Assembly: GCF_963675165.1 (NCBI RefSeq)
Contig: NC_087381.1
Coordinates: forward strand, 3,286,001 to 3,350,000
Direction of reading: 5' to 3'
Source of the DNA: Halichondria panicea
Taxonomy: Eukaryota; Porifera; Demospongiae; Suberitida; Halichondriidae
DNA length: 64,000 nt
The translations under genes and the position numbers were made by a program. This document shows, piece after piece, positions 22,706-33,515 of the stretch (its first letter is position 1; each line of letters opens with the position of its first letter). The notes beneath the pieces were generated by a model. It saw only the letters and a list, made by a program, of their open reading frames with translations, had not been told where the DNA came from and ran no database searches.

Positions 22706-23031
22706 TAGCTAGCTAGCTAACATTATTTTAGAGAAGTGTCATGACCAGTCCTAGTCCAGCCAGGTCCAAGACAACCCCTTCGAGCATGAAGTTGAGTGCT
22801 GGGCGCATTGTTAAGAAGTACCAGAGACTCAGGAAGACAGATTATTGTACCTAGGTTTCATCTTCTTGGAGTTGCAACTGTTGGATGGTTTGCCTTTGCC
22901 TTTGACACCTCAGGTGTATTAAGGCACGTCCAGAATCAAGAACAGCCAACGTCACATAATATCAAAAAGTATTCAATATTAAACATAGTAATTGCACATT
23001 TTGTTTTGTCATAATAATTTAAGTTTCCTTA
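22706..23031. other. Short spacer before the Tc1/mariner-like element
   Basis: A 37-codon ORF at 22741-22854 (starting MTSPSPARSKTTPSSMKLSA, basic) is present, but nothing supports it as a gene. The spacer ends at the TA target site 23030-23031. Confidence 0.3.
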
Positions 23032-23089
23032 CAGAGGTTTTCAGGTTCCTTGAGAAACTATCATGTGCGCTTGCGCAAAACATTGAACT

Positions 23090-24139
23090 ATGTACTCTGG
23101 TTTGCTGTGTCAGCACAGCTGCAAGCACATGCTAGAAGATCATCTGATCATGGAACCAGGACAGCCTTTGTGTTCACTTTCGCTTGCTGTAGCTGCCACT
23201 GGGCGCCGAGTGACTATTAATAGTGGATCACAGAAACAAGTATCAAAGAACGGTGGTGGGTGCGTGTTAATTACACCATTAAGTAAAGGTACATATTCAA
23301 TGCCAAATGTTCCTACTGCAAAACTCAATACAACATTACAAGGAGCTTCCCCACTTCTATCCAAAGTTTTGGTGAAAGTTGAATCAAAAGATGGGCCTAT
23401 AAGCTCTGGAAAGATGTTCACTCTTCGTGATTTAGATATTACTACAATTCTCACATGTGAGGACTTAAAAGATGCCATTAAGAGACAGTTAACTGATGAC
23501 ATTGTTGATAGTGACTTCGATGTTGGATATGTGGAGGGTTCAAGTGTTGTGCGGATTAGAAATAGGCGTGATCTGGAGGAGGTGTGGTCCTGTATTGCAA
23601 AAAGTAAAGGCAAAGTAATGCTGTGGTGTGATGGCTTAAGCAACACCAAAGAGAGTCGCAAGCGTCCTCGAAGTGATGGCGTATCTGTGGTTAATACAAA
23701 GAAAAAAGTACCTGACAAGGCTGACAAGGAACAGAAAGTTCAGCAACTGGTCGACTCATTGAAAGAAAAGCACCTTAGTGATTATACACCTATGCAATTT
23801 CGTATATGGGCCGAAATGGTAGCAAGTGGTATGTATTGTAGTATGGACAATCCGCCTAACACCACAATGTTCACTCGTGCTGGCAGCGGCACTCAATCTC
23901 GAAATGTGCCAGTTGCTCGGGCTCTCTCTGATGCGGCAACTGTGATTGCTACAGCTTTGTCTCCTACCAGTTCGACACATATTTCAAGCAATAGCCCAGC
24001 AAAAGTTATAGAAAGTAGGTCGAAGCTATACAGGCAGTTGAATGAACTACAAAATCTAAAGCAAAGTGGGGTGTTGACTGACGAGGAATATTGTGAAGAG
24101 AAGGGTACAATCATGAAGTTACTTCAACAACTAAAGTGA
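23090..24139 (+). CDS. Accessory protein of the Tc1/mariner-like transposon, PB1-like and SHOCT-like segments
   Basis: An uninterrupted 349-codon ORF from ATG. Residues about 108-180 (MFTLRDLDITTI..., then RNRRDLEEVW, KVMLWCDG) look like a ubiquitin/PB1-type fold. A basic stretch with KKKVPDK near 200-210 could be a nuclear signal. Residues about 225-265 contain YTPMQFRIWAEMVASGMYCS followed by NPPNTTMF, a motif I associate with a repeat-rich cnidarian/sponge protein group of unknown function. The C-terminal 38 residues (LQNLKQSGVLTDEEY) resemble a SHOCT oligomerisation motif. It lies inside the element, convergent with the transposase. It could assist transposition or act in repression, or be a captured host gene; the sequence does not say which. 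A start at Met-21 is possible. Confidence 0.7.
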   Translation: MYSGLLCQHSCKHMLEDHLIMEPGQPLCSLSLAVAATGRRVTINSGSQKQVSKNGGGCVLITPLSKGTYSMPNVPTAKLNTTLQGASPLLSKVLVKVESKDGPISSGKMFTLRDLDITTILTCEDLKDAIKRQLTDDIVDSDFDVGYVEGSSVVRIRNRRDLEEVWSCIAKSKGKVMLWCDGLSNTKESRKRPRSDGVSVVNTKKKVPDKADKEQKVQQLVDSLKEKHLSDYTPMQFRIWAEMVASGMYCSMDNPPNTTMFTRAGSGTQSRNVPVARALSDAATVIATALSPTSSTHISSNSPAKVIESRSKLYRQLNELQNLKQSGVLTDEEYCEEKGTIMKLLQQLK

Positions 24140-24209
24140 CATAATATTGATTAAACTGACAATTTTTGGTGTGCTGTGCATAGTTATTATTATACGTTGT
24201 GATAATGTT

Positions 24210-25160
24210 TTAGTCAATGTATCCACTATGAGAGATATAAGAAAGGCAGTCTTGTTTGGTTACCATACTAAATGCCATACTTAAGAGTACTCTTGAGGCA
24301 CTGCATGATTGAAATACTCCATCGTTTTGCTTCATAATTGATTTCACTTGACTGAAAACCTCTTCGCAAGGATTCAAATCAGGTGAGTATGGAGGGAGAA
24401 AAAGCAGTCGTGCTCCTTCTTGGTTTTCAATTAAATCCATAACACCCTCCACATGGTGTATGGAGGCATTGTCCATAATCACAACTGAATGGGGATTTAC
24501 CCAATTGAATGGATTTAGAATTGGAAGAACACAATCTCTCAAAAACTGCTCAAACCTTCCACCATCCACAGTCCCTTCAAAGAAGCATACATCATGTATT
24601 CCATCAAGGGACAGTACAGGAATTGCTGAGTAGCGTGTTCCACGTGCTAGCAGCCTATGGTCTCTGGGCGTCATACCTCTTATACTGTATGCCCATTTTC
24701 GCACACAATTTCTTCTATCACACCCTGTCTCATCTAGCCATATGAGCATTCTTGGATCATAGGTTGTAACTTCAGCCATAAACTTAGCACGTAATTCATC
24801 ATTACGCCGTATATGAATGTGTTGAATAACTTGCCGTGTACAGTTCATGAACTTCAGTGTTCGACAGATGGTTGCAACACTTACAGTAACGCCAAACATT
24901 GTAACAAGTTTTGCTTGAATTTCATGTAAGTATATGCCAGTGTTCTCCAAAATGATTCGTAGAAGTACAAGCTGTTCAAAATCTCCGAGTAGTTTCTGAG
25001 GACCATGTGTTGAAACTCTTGGCGCTACATCACCAGTTTGCTCAAAAGCATTAATATATCTATAGACAGTGCTCTCAGAAAGGCTGACTTGGTGTGATAT
25101 GTCTTTACAATTCAAGTGATGAGCAAGATAGAGCCAAATTACTCTCCAACGAAGGTCCAA
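24210..25160 (-). CDS. Tc1/mariner-superfamily transposase, DD35E
   Basis: 316 codons. The N-terminal part is helix-turn-helix-like (ISHQVSLSESTVYRYINAFE, then a second winged-helix region around 60-110). The catalytic core is WLDETG (D143), VIMDNASIHH (D230) and PPYSPDLNPCEE (first Glu = E266), with 35 residues between D230 and E266, hence DD35E rather than the classical DD34E/DD34D. The frame opens with no ATG: the first codon taken here is TTG at 25160, and an in-frame TAA lies 24 bases upstream of it. The true start must be in an upstream exon or at an internal ATG, or the start has been lost. It acts in the nucleus by cut-and-paste at TA. Confidence 0.9.
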   Translation of the reverse strand: MDLRWRVIWLYLAHHLNCKDISHQVSLSESTVYRYINAFEQTGDVAPRVSTHGPQKLLGDFEQLVLLRIILENTGIYLHEIQAKLVTMFGVTVSVATICRTLKFMNCTRQVIQHIHIRRNDELRAKFMAEVTTYDPRMLIWLDETGCDRRNCVRKWAYSIRGMTPRDHRLLARGTRYSAIPVLSLDGIHDVCFFEGTVDGGRFEQFLRDCVLPILNPFNWVNPHSVVIMDNASIHHVEGVMDLIENQEGARLLFLPPYSPDLNPCEEVFSQVKSIMKQNDGVFQSCSASRVLLSMAFSMVTKQDCLSYISHSGYID

Positions 25161-25283
25161 CGAGTATTGAATTTCGCGAGTTTATTGATTGAAGTAGCTG
25201 GGCGGAGTCTATAGCTATTGTGCATTGCGCATGCTCTATTTATTTCACAGTCACTATAGTCAACCAACCTGAAAACCTCTGTA

Positions 25284-25924
25284 ATGAAAAAAAAGATCAT
25301 GTGACTATCATGTGACCAATTAACATGAAATTTCCTTGTAAAACTAAATTATAAAAAAACCATTAAATTTTGTTCCAGCTTAGTTAGATCCTGTCTTTTC
25401 TTGGAATCCTGATGTACATATCATATACTGATGAAATCCTGCTGCGCAAAAGCAGATTCATAGGTAATCATGGTCTACACAAACAACATGCTAAGATTTA
25501 CTTGAATTGTCCCCGAGATCTCCTCCTAACATTCTTGTTTGGTTGCACTCTGTCTTGCGCAGCAGGAAACAATTTCTCTACTATCTAATAGTCTTAGTTA
25601 AGGCCTTTAATAACTACTAGGTAGCTTACAACAAATAGTTTTTCAGGGTTTTACACGATCAACTAGCTACGGTCAACTTCAGAAAGCTAAGTACAGTGTC
25701 ATGTGACCGAAGCTCCACCTCCACTAGTAATTGCAGATGTTTTCCACCCACGCACGTGATAAACATTCCAATGCGATGACACTTGTGTATGAATATCATT
25801 ATAACAAAATTCCTTGTAATTTTAATTTGGACAGTCCTTAATGCCCCTGAGACTGCTAGTACAAGCCATACTGCTGCTGAGAACTAGTTTTACTATGCTG
25901 CAATCGAGCTAGCAAGCTGGCACC
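25284..25924. other. Intergenic DNA without a recognised gene
   Basis: Nothing recognised beyond AT-rich sequence with a repeated CATGTGAC motif near 25300. Confidence 0.4.
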
Positions 25925-27178
25925 ATAGATACTGTACACTCCGTGGATGTGAAACGTAGGTAGTATACGGGTAGATTACGGAGTATTTGTGTTCACTCAC
26001 TGCAACGGCACCCAGCTGCAGAAATGGACACTTTTAGTGTTGTTTTTCTTGCACAGCTACGCACTTGTGGCTTCAGTTGAGGAGAAGGCTTGCTGTACTC
26101 GTAGGTGGGAGGTAAGTCTATCATAGAGCATGTATATTGAGCCTACATTATTAGTGGATAGCCTTTTGGAGCTCATTTTTGTCTGTAACTTACTAGGTGA
26201 CAAGTTTGTGGTTAGGCGATCTTTGGTTGGGTTTATGGTTGGAACATTTCGCTTTGCTTTCCTGTTAGTCTATGAAGTGAAGTACTGGGAGAATGTGTTC
26301 AGTACTTAAGGAAATGTATAAGGCTAGCAGCAAACTGAATGATAGGTCAAAAATAGGTGTTCAACAGTACCTATCTTGTGGTTAGGCGATCTTGCCAACA
26401 AAAAGCTCCATCACTTAAATGATGTGGTCCTTCAATAATATAGATGTCCTTATACCAGGAGAATCTATTTTGACCCTCAGTAAATGTTTTGTTATTTCAG
26501 GAAAGCGTGTCTTTTTGTGGTGAACATGTTTACTCATACAAATGTACTGTATGATGATAATGCATACATGATCGTACAACAGCGGCCTGAGTAAATTATT
26601 ATTACTAACATACTTTTTTAATTTAGGTAATGCTCTATCACCAAAGGAAGCGGAAAGGAGCATAATTATTCCCTGATGCAAGACTAACAAACAAGTGTAC
26701 GAGCACAAGTAGCGATAAGACGAAGAAGAATCCTCCTTCAACTTTAAATCAGTTTTAGTTGTCCATTTAGTTGTCTATTACTAAGTCTATCTCCGTGCAT
26801 GGATGCCTGCCTATATAATATTCTGTGTGCATACATGCTGTGCTATATATACAATGTCATCACAAAAATTAAGTCAGCAGTGTACATGTAGCTAGATCAG
26901 GTTCCAATATGATTTCTGCATTTCCACTTTCATTCATGAACATCTCTCTTGGCTCTCCCTGCGCAGATAATCAGTTAGCACTGGAAGAACTTGGACTGGG
27001 AGCTTCAGTTATCCAATCACTCACACGTAGTTACTGTTATTATTGTATCCATGCAGTAGATTCCGTATACTATACGGAATTCCGGATACTGGGTCCGTGT
27101 CATCCGTTGCAATGAGTGTTTCAGGACTTTTGGTAGTGGGCGGAAGTGTTTCACATCCACGGAGTGTACAGTATCTAT
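25925..27178. mobile_element. Non-autonomous element, ATAGATACTGTACACTCCGT ends
   Basis: An inverted pair of about 30 bases (25925-25955 and 27148-27178; ATAGATACTGTACACTCCGT then GGATGTGAAAC) is flanked by GCTGGCACC (left) and GCTGGCACA (right), an 8-9 base duplication. A second inverted pair just inside (GTATACGG at 25971, CCGTATAC at 27063) is shorter. The interior of 1.25 kb has two similar GTGGTTAGGCGATCTT blocks (about 26210 and 26379) and no domain-bearing ORF. Confidence 0.75.
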
Positions 27179-27186
27179 GCTGGCAC

Positions 27187-27511
27187 AGATATAAAAAATA
27201 CTTTGATTTACCTTGTGCGGTCAAAGGTTACGCGTGGGCGTTTTTGTGGGCAGTTCTAAAAATAGCTCAATACGAAGTTGGATGATTCTGAGAATGGGGC
27301 GAGTTGCATGCCCTCTTCTCTGTATACGCCCTTGGTATCGTTTTGTAATCGGAGCTGAATCAGACTAGAAATTCTATCATTCTGAAACTGACTGTAAAGC
27401 TCTTTTAATAATAGTTTCAGAATTGTCATTATTTTAAAGGCAAAGTGATAGTATAGACAACAAATTAGCAATAGAATTGAAAGCACAAAAGTGATAGTAA
27501 CAACATGAAAG
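27187..27511. other. Intergenic DNA without a recognised gene
   Basis: Nothing recognised between the element at 25925-27178 and the decayed transposase gene. Confidence 0.35.
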
Positions 27512-30116
27512 CTACTGCGTCATGCAGTATACATTGAAACAATACAATTTATTCGTCCAGTCGTGCATGTATACAAATCTGCTTGTTGGAATTGTCTCTC
27601 GTTCGACTTGTAGGACATTGAGCGGTCCGTTACCGACAAATTCACAAGTGTCTGTACATTCATGTACTATTGACATTTCAATTAAAATGTCAACAGGGTA
27701 GACTCCAGTAATCGTATCTGTTAGGGTCAACAGTGGGCAGTCATACTCGTTGACAATTGGTTGTCCATTCAAGACGATGCCCTCAAATTTCTGGACCAGG
27801 CACATAGATGAATGGGATGCTAGTCTGAGTACATTTGCCACCAGTATACCATACTGCAGTGTTGTGTGTGTGGTAGAAGTGTGAGGTTGTGTGTGAACAC
27901 AAGTCGAATGTTAATTTGTAAAGTACGTACCTGTGACATGTTGTCTGTGGTGGCCAATTTAACAGATTGCCCACAGTGAACAAGTGGCCAGCTTGTGACA
28001 CAACACCTCCATATCTTTGGACATCATCCCGCAGGTTAAAGGTCTCAAGAAGATCCACAGACAGGCCAGTGGGAAGGCTTCCCAGGGTCATCACCTCTCC
28101 ACCCACCTTAAGCTCAACACTCGAGAGAGATGCAGGCTGTACTTGTTTCTGTAATTTGTGTCATTTTGTATGCTTTCGTCGACTCAACATAAAAATGTGA
28201 TAATTACCATTCTGAGTGCTCCTGGCTGGTATATCGCCTTGTGTTTGGGTGGTGTTGCTCCATTCAGAAACTTTTGGACCGCATTTGAATGGTACATGTG
28301 TACCAGTCCTAACCCAACGCTCCTGGATGGTAATATGCATACTGGTTACGCGGGAAAGGGGGGGGGGGGTACGATCACTGTATATACAAGTATATGGCAT
28401 AAAATGGTACAAAATGGTTGAATAAAAAGTAATAACTGTAGCAAGCCAACAGCTACCTGCCAAAACTGAGTGTCGTTCCCCCGTCACACACAAGCCTGAA
28501 GCTGAGAGCAATGTCTCTACTTGACGCAGCTTTAGAGTATACATTGTAGTTTCTCATCTTTGACTTGAAAGCCTCACACCTGCATGAATAAAATTGATGT
28601 ACAGTGGACAGTAATTTGTTATACCTTTCTGTGTTAAAAGATGATGGGGGACCAAACTCTTTCATACTTTCCGGAAGATGGAGTAGCAGGTGAACTTTTT
28701 GTTTTTTCAGCATTTCAGGCATGCGTGTTTTCTTTTACGATGGCCACAAAGTGCTGACATACCTGGTCATAGTCGTGTACTTTATCCTCGGTGAATGGTA
28801 CACAGTAGGCAATTCTGAATACCTATATATATACATGTATACATGTACACGTACAAGTACAAATTTGCATTATAAGGTTATAAGGTCAGTCTGTACCATG
28901 TGCTCGAAGCTATATACTTGTAATGCGTACATGTGCATGTACCTTTGAAAGAGCAAGCCAAACTTTTCTCTCTCCTTTAGATAGGTGCGGCCAAAACACA
29001 AACAACGCAATCTGAGACAAAGCCTTTTAATCTCTTCCCACAAATGACTTGTGATAGCTGACGATATTGCCAAGGACTTTCCCTTTAATGCCGGAGTAAT
29101 TGAAAGTGCTGATCTTGGCAAGCACCTGGCGTTTCTGAGCTGCTGTGAGTTGTGGGATAAGGGTCTTGAGGAGGTACTTGTATGGTCCAAGGAGAATTGT
29201 GTGTAGTGTCTCCACAGGAGTTGACCTGTTGTGTGTTGGCAAAATTAAGTGTGTGTACCATAGCTGGATATTATGCGTTTAATGTGGAATCTTAATAATT
29301 GTAACTAATTGCTCCTCACACGTCCCATTTAAACAATTAACACACGATTGTTACATGCACTTGACTCGATCCAAAAACACGTATCATGTACATGTAACCA
29401 CCATACACATACATATAGAAACGTTACCTGAAGAGATCTACACTTAGAAGGAATAGGGGATTATCGATCTCTTTCATTCCGAAACGCTTCCGTGTCTCAA
29501 TTTTCCCTGTTTCAAATGGCTGATTTTTGATGCATTGAATGTGGAATTCAGCCAACTGCTTTGTTCTGCCAGCACATTTCATCGTTGGATCCTCACACTT
29601 GTTTACCTATAATTATGATAATATAGTAATGCACTGCATTGTGCCTGTATTTGTACGTGTACAAATAGTATACTTACCATACACATACGACAAAAGAGGT
29701 TTGCACCACTTTGATCCCATGTGATTCAGAAGCTCTGAGTGCCTTGGATTGTCAGCCAAAGCTGCAATAACGGGAGCAAAGACAATTGTTTGAGAGTAGA
29801 GTCATACATGACAATGCCATCCTCAAGTTTCTTGAGGTCTGACACAATTGCTCCAGACATCTCCATACAATCAACTTTGTTTGAACAAGCGATGAAATGG
29901 ATGTAAGTTATGCAGCTGACTGTTTTGATGACGAGGTAGACCAGCAAGAAGAAAGCACCAGCAATCAAACTTATTCCACTTTTTATTTCGGTTGCCACTT
30001 GTATCGTCGGTGTACAAAAGAAGAGGAACAGTCATCACCGGGAGCCCCCCACATGTCTCCTTGATCAGGGGTGAGTCTGTGTATCTAGAAACTTCCTGTT
30101 CGTAACAAAGTATCAT
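27512..30116 (-). pseudogene. Plavaka/KDZ-like transposase gene, decayed but with recognisable introns
   Basis: Blocks in order on the minus strand: PLIKETCGGLPVMTVPLLLY and TDDTSGNRNKKWNKFDCWCF (30116-29920), CSNKVDCMEMSGAIVSDLKK (29890-29830), VIAALADNPRHSELLNHMGS (about 29775-29715), VETLHTILLGPYKYLLKTL and NYSGIKGKVLGNIVSYHKSF (29215-29030), HLLLHLPESMKEFGPPSSFN (28690-28630), CEAFKSKMRNYNVYSKAASS (28580-28510), and C-terminal blocks at 28106-27920 and 27840-27515. An intron at about 28581-28625 (GTATAA...GCAG) joins SFNTER to CEAF in frame. Frameshifts sit in the KLHNLH/IHFIAC region near 29905 and near 29785, so it is a pseudogene. From memory the blocks match the large animal/fungal transposase group related to Plavaka/KDZ; the subfamily is uncertain. 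Confidence 0.65.
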
Positions 30117-31283
30117 TATTACCTTATCGCATCATGTATAAGATACATTACTAACAATAACCACCCCCCAGCCCACTCACAGAACAAAATGAAACAACCT
30201 ACATAATTATTATACACAGGACTTGACACTCATGCAGTCACCATTCACACATAATACAGTGTACAGACAATATGTGTACTTACTGAAAGACGCATGCTCT
30301 CAAATGTCGATGAACATTGATCCCATTCAATTGAAGTGGGAAGACAACAAACAGCCTGAATGTGACACATGGGAACTTCGATGCTCTCATCTCCGTATAT
30401 GCACATGCATGCACCGCATCTATACCATGTAACTCACTTCGTTAGCGTTGTTAGTTTTTTTATCAATGGTGCTGATACTGGAACGTAAACCTATAATTAT
30501 ATAATAATAATAATCGTAGGTGCATGATTGCTGGACAATGGTGCATTGTATAAAGTAGATCTATAAGGTACTGAACAGCTATATTATTATACAAGTCATG
30601 TCAATGAGGAAATAGTCTATTAAGCTTTAATAATTATGTATAATCATGCTGTAACTTATACACTCACTTTTTAACTCATCTAATATCGACTGTAGGAGCT
30701 GGCTATCTGGGGAAGACATTTTGCTTTGCTTTGCTTTGTTTTATTACTACATGTACTCTCTCATGTGCTCTATTTTAAGCTTCTGGTCTGATACATGATC
30801 TCTTAACACACCAGATACTGTTCTGTCCGTTGTACACTTGTGTATCAATAAAAAAAAACTAACAGTACAGTAATTGGCTGAAATCTGCTTCAGATACAAT
30901 TTGAAAATACAGAATAGTTACTGATCCGCATGCATACAGTTCAGATACAAAACCGACTACATAACAGTATCAGATGCGGAACAATTCACTTCAGATACGG
31001 AAATGATTATTTTTGGCTGTGTACAAGCCATAGCCACTTCATTGGGGGCGGCGATAACATCAAGCTAATTTGGTAGGTTGGGCTCAGATGCAAACGATGG
31101 AACTGTTCCAGGTTCCAGATTGTGTGCGATTGACCGGGAGAGGGATATGGGTGGTTGGTTTTAGTGGTTCCCCATAGAAATATATTTTCCTGTGTGGTTT
31201 AATCTACTAAGGAATTAATACAGCTATTGCGTAAAGGTAAGTATAGCAAAGCATAGCATATCATAATGGACACAAATTAATGT
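30117..31283. other. Flank between two decayed elements
   Basis: It may hold the unrecognisable N-terminal part of the Plavaka-like gene. A TTTGCTTTGCTTTGC run lies at 30720-30738. A lone ATTTTTGGCTGTGTA end lies at about 31008-31022 and is related to the 19872-21803 element; nearby CAGATAC(G/A) blocks are repeated at 30890, 30945, 30967 and 30993. No gene. Confidence 0.4.
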
Positions 31284-31983
31284 CAGACTAAGAACAAATA
31301 CGTTTAGACACTGCCGCTAGAAGTTGTGAGGGAATGCGAACGTAGGTGAGATATGCAGAGCTTTTCCATCACCCGAGGGTTTGAATCATGGAGTCCTCGA
31401 CGCCGTTCAGTGAAGCAGTCGTGGCTGCGCCAATTCTAAAACTATGGCCTGCGTACAGCGAACTGTCAATGCCCCGTGATGAAAGAGCCTTACGGAAGGA
31501 GGAGGTAAATTTGCATTTTGTGAGAGGTGCACCATCTTGGTAATGGAAGAGTAGGCCAGGATTTGTACCACGAATGGCCAGGTAGTTAAGGAGTGCTGCT
31601 ACGGGACAAAGAGCGCTGCCGGTGCGCCCAACATAAACATCGACTCCTTGTCTGAATGGGTCTGTTTTGGATGCCTTTAAGTGCAGCCGAATAATGGACA
31701 GTTGCTGTGCATCGTTAACAGAGATATCTGCCAGGCAGAGATGGGCCGAGGGGTCGAAACAAGAGGGCGATGGGACAGTTATCTCGCCAGATCGAAGAAA
31801 CCCAAAGAAACATGTCAGAGAGGCAGCCCAGAGCATTACGTTATCAAATGAGGGGTTATGAAAAGCGAGCTGGAGCTCCTGTAGTATCTTGGGTGTGATG
31901 GGAAGACGTGTTTTTGTTTTTGAGGCTGAGTCTTTGGACTGTGACGATTTGATGCCTTTGAGTACGTATGTGAGCTTTGGCAT
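31284..31983 (-). pseudogene. Tyrosine recombinase of a DIRS-like retroelement, one nonsense codon
   Basis: Blocks PITPKILQELQLAF, LWAASLTCFFGFLRSGEITV (first catalytic Arg in the FLRSGE context) and LSRGIDSSLYAGHSFRIGAA-like (HxxR box GHSFR) are typical of the phage-integrase fold used by DIRS/Ngaro elements. Immediately after SMIQTLG a TGA interrupts the frame, where the next residues WKSSAYLTYVRIP contain the expected catalytic Tyr. The TGA probably arose from a CGA Arg codon by CpG decay. The frame then runs to a TAG near 31284. Confidence 0.85.
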
Positions 31984-32050
31984 ATCGGTAGTAAATGGGT
32001 TGGCGTGAGACTTTATAATGTGGTAATACCTGATTCCGGATAGGTATAAT

Positions 32051-33478
32051 TTAATGGTTTGGTGCTTTAAGTGTTGTGTGCCTAGGAAAGCTACAAATTG
32101 GGTGAGGATAGTTTCGGTAGTGGGGTATGGGGTGTGAGTAGAGCGGTGGCAGAAGTCGAGGTATACCTGTGATGGGCTGTTGTGTAGGAAGAGATGGTGC
32201 TTTTGGCAAGGGCGGCTTGAAGGTAGCGTTGAACATTGAGCTCCAGGCTGGGGATGTCCAGTCTAGTCTGGAGATTGTGAGCAGGTCGATTAGGGCGGGG
32301 GGGATAGGATCCGGGTTGGGGAGGGCCTGTGGTGAGAGGGAGAGAAAGAGTTGTAAGTTATTCCTGGACAGGGCGTCGGCGAGAATGTTGATTGAGCCAG
32401 GGAAATGAGTGGCTGTAAGGAGCAGATTATGCTTAGCAGTTATGAAAAACAGGCAGTGCATGAGGGGCATTGCTTCGCAATCTTTGCTTGTTCCTGTATT
32501 AATGATTGCTACGACGGCTTCGTTGTCGCAGCGGCAGAGTATCGATTTTCCCTGCCATTGAGCGCCCCAGACTGCCACTGCAAAGACAATCGGTAGGAGT
32601 TCTTTGGCGGTGATGTGGAGACCTAATGTAGTGTGGGACCATTTATATTGGAACCAGCGATCGTTCCAGAAGGCGCCGCAGCCCCAATTCCCAGAGGCAT
32701 CGGAAGTGAGGATGATCTCGGGGTTTTCCCGCTGGTGGCTGCGCATCATGGAGAGCCCGTTCCAATCGCCTATGAATTGTTTCCACCAGAGGATATCGGA
32801 TCTTGCTTCGGTGTTTAGCCGGATGTGTGCTTCTCTGGGGCGGTTGTGAGAGGATTTCAGCAGGTCGACCAGGCGGCGAATGAAGGTGCGACCCGGTTTA
32901 ATGACGATACTAGCGTCATGGAGGAGCCCTACCAGCGATTGCAGGTCACGTTTTAAACATGACCTTCGTCCGGCCCAAGAGATTAGTGTGTGCTGGAGCC
33001 GCGACAATTTCTCCGCTGGGAGACGTAGCTGGAGGAGAGATGTGTCTAGCTCAATACCCAGGAAAGTGAGGCATGTGGTAGGGCCCTCGAGGGCCAAAGG
33101 TAAATCTTGCAGGTATCGACGAGCAGTTGGAGGTTGGTTTGGCATTCGTGGCTGTGGGGTTTCCCTGTGGTGATAAAGGAAGTGATCTAGATTTGTAACC
33201 CCTCTTTCTAGAGCAATCCATTGGAGGCCGTCGGCTATAGCGTTAAATATCTTAGGGGCCGAGCGTAGGCCAAAGGGCAAGGTTGTGTCGATGTAGAGCT
33301 GGTTGTCCCACATCATCCCTAGCAGATGGCGGTCATCAGGGTGAATCGGGACATTTCTGAAAGCGTTTTCTATGTCTATCTTAGCTAGAAGTGTATCGCG
33401 TCCTGACAAAAGGATTCGTGGGATGATGTAGTCTACTTTTGTGTAGGTCAGAGAGCAGAGCTGACGGGAGATACCGTC
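32051..33478 (-). pseudogene. Reverse transcriptase / RNase H of a DIRS-like retroelement, broken
   Basis: RT blocks LAKIDIENAFRNVPIHPDDR, LPFGLRSAPKIFNAIADGLQ and GPTTCLTFLGIELDT are followed by RNase H blocks IILTSDASGNWGCGAFWNDR, HITAKELLPIVFAV, CRCDNEAVVAIIN and GSINILADALSRNN. This is the RT-RH order of DIRS-type elements, with no aspartic protease seen. The Y-x-D-D catalytic box expected after LDHFLY is absent: between about 33170 and 33065 the sequence is frameshifted and a small deletion is implied. A further single-base loss near 33478 separates this frame from the upstream block. It is clearly non-functional. Confidence 0.85.
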
Positions 33479-33515
33479 TTAATGCTGTGGGATTTGGGGT
33501 GCGATAGGTCCAATA

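Larger units (their letters stand above)
23032..25281. mobile_element. Two-gene Tc1/mariner-like transposon (2,250 bases)
   Basis: The ends CAGAGGTTTTCAGGTTCC and its inverted copy AACCTGAAAACCTCTG are flanked by TA on both sides (23030-23031, 25282-25283). It contains two convergent ORFs: a 349-residue protein (+) and an IS630/Tc1/mariner DDE transposase (-), with only about 70 bases between their stops. Both are uninterrupted by stop codons, so this is the best preserved element in the window. Confidence 0.9.

Noticed and set aside
23140-24114. Minus-strand frames opposite the 349-codon accessory gene
   Set aside because: They overlap a longer plus-strand ORF with domain-like features and have none of their own.
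31667-33173. Several plus-strand open frames
   Set aside because: They are shadows of the RT/RNase H/recombinase genes on the minus strand.
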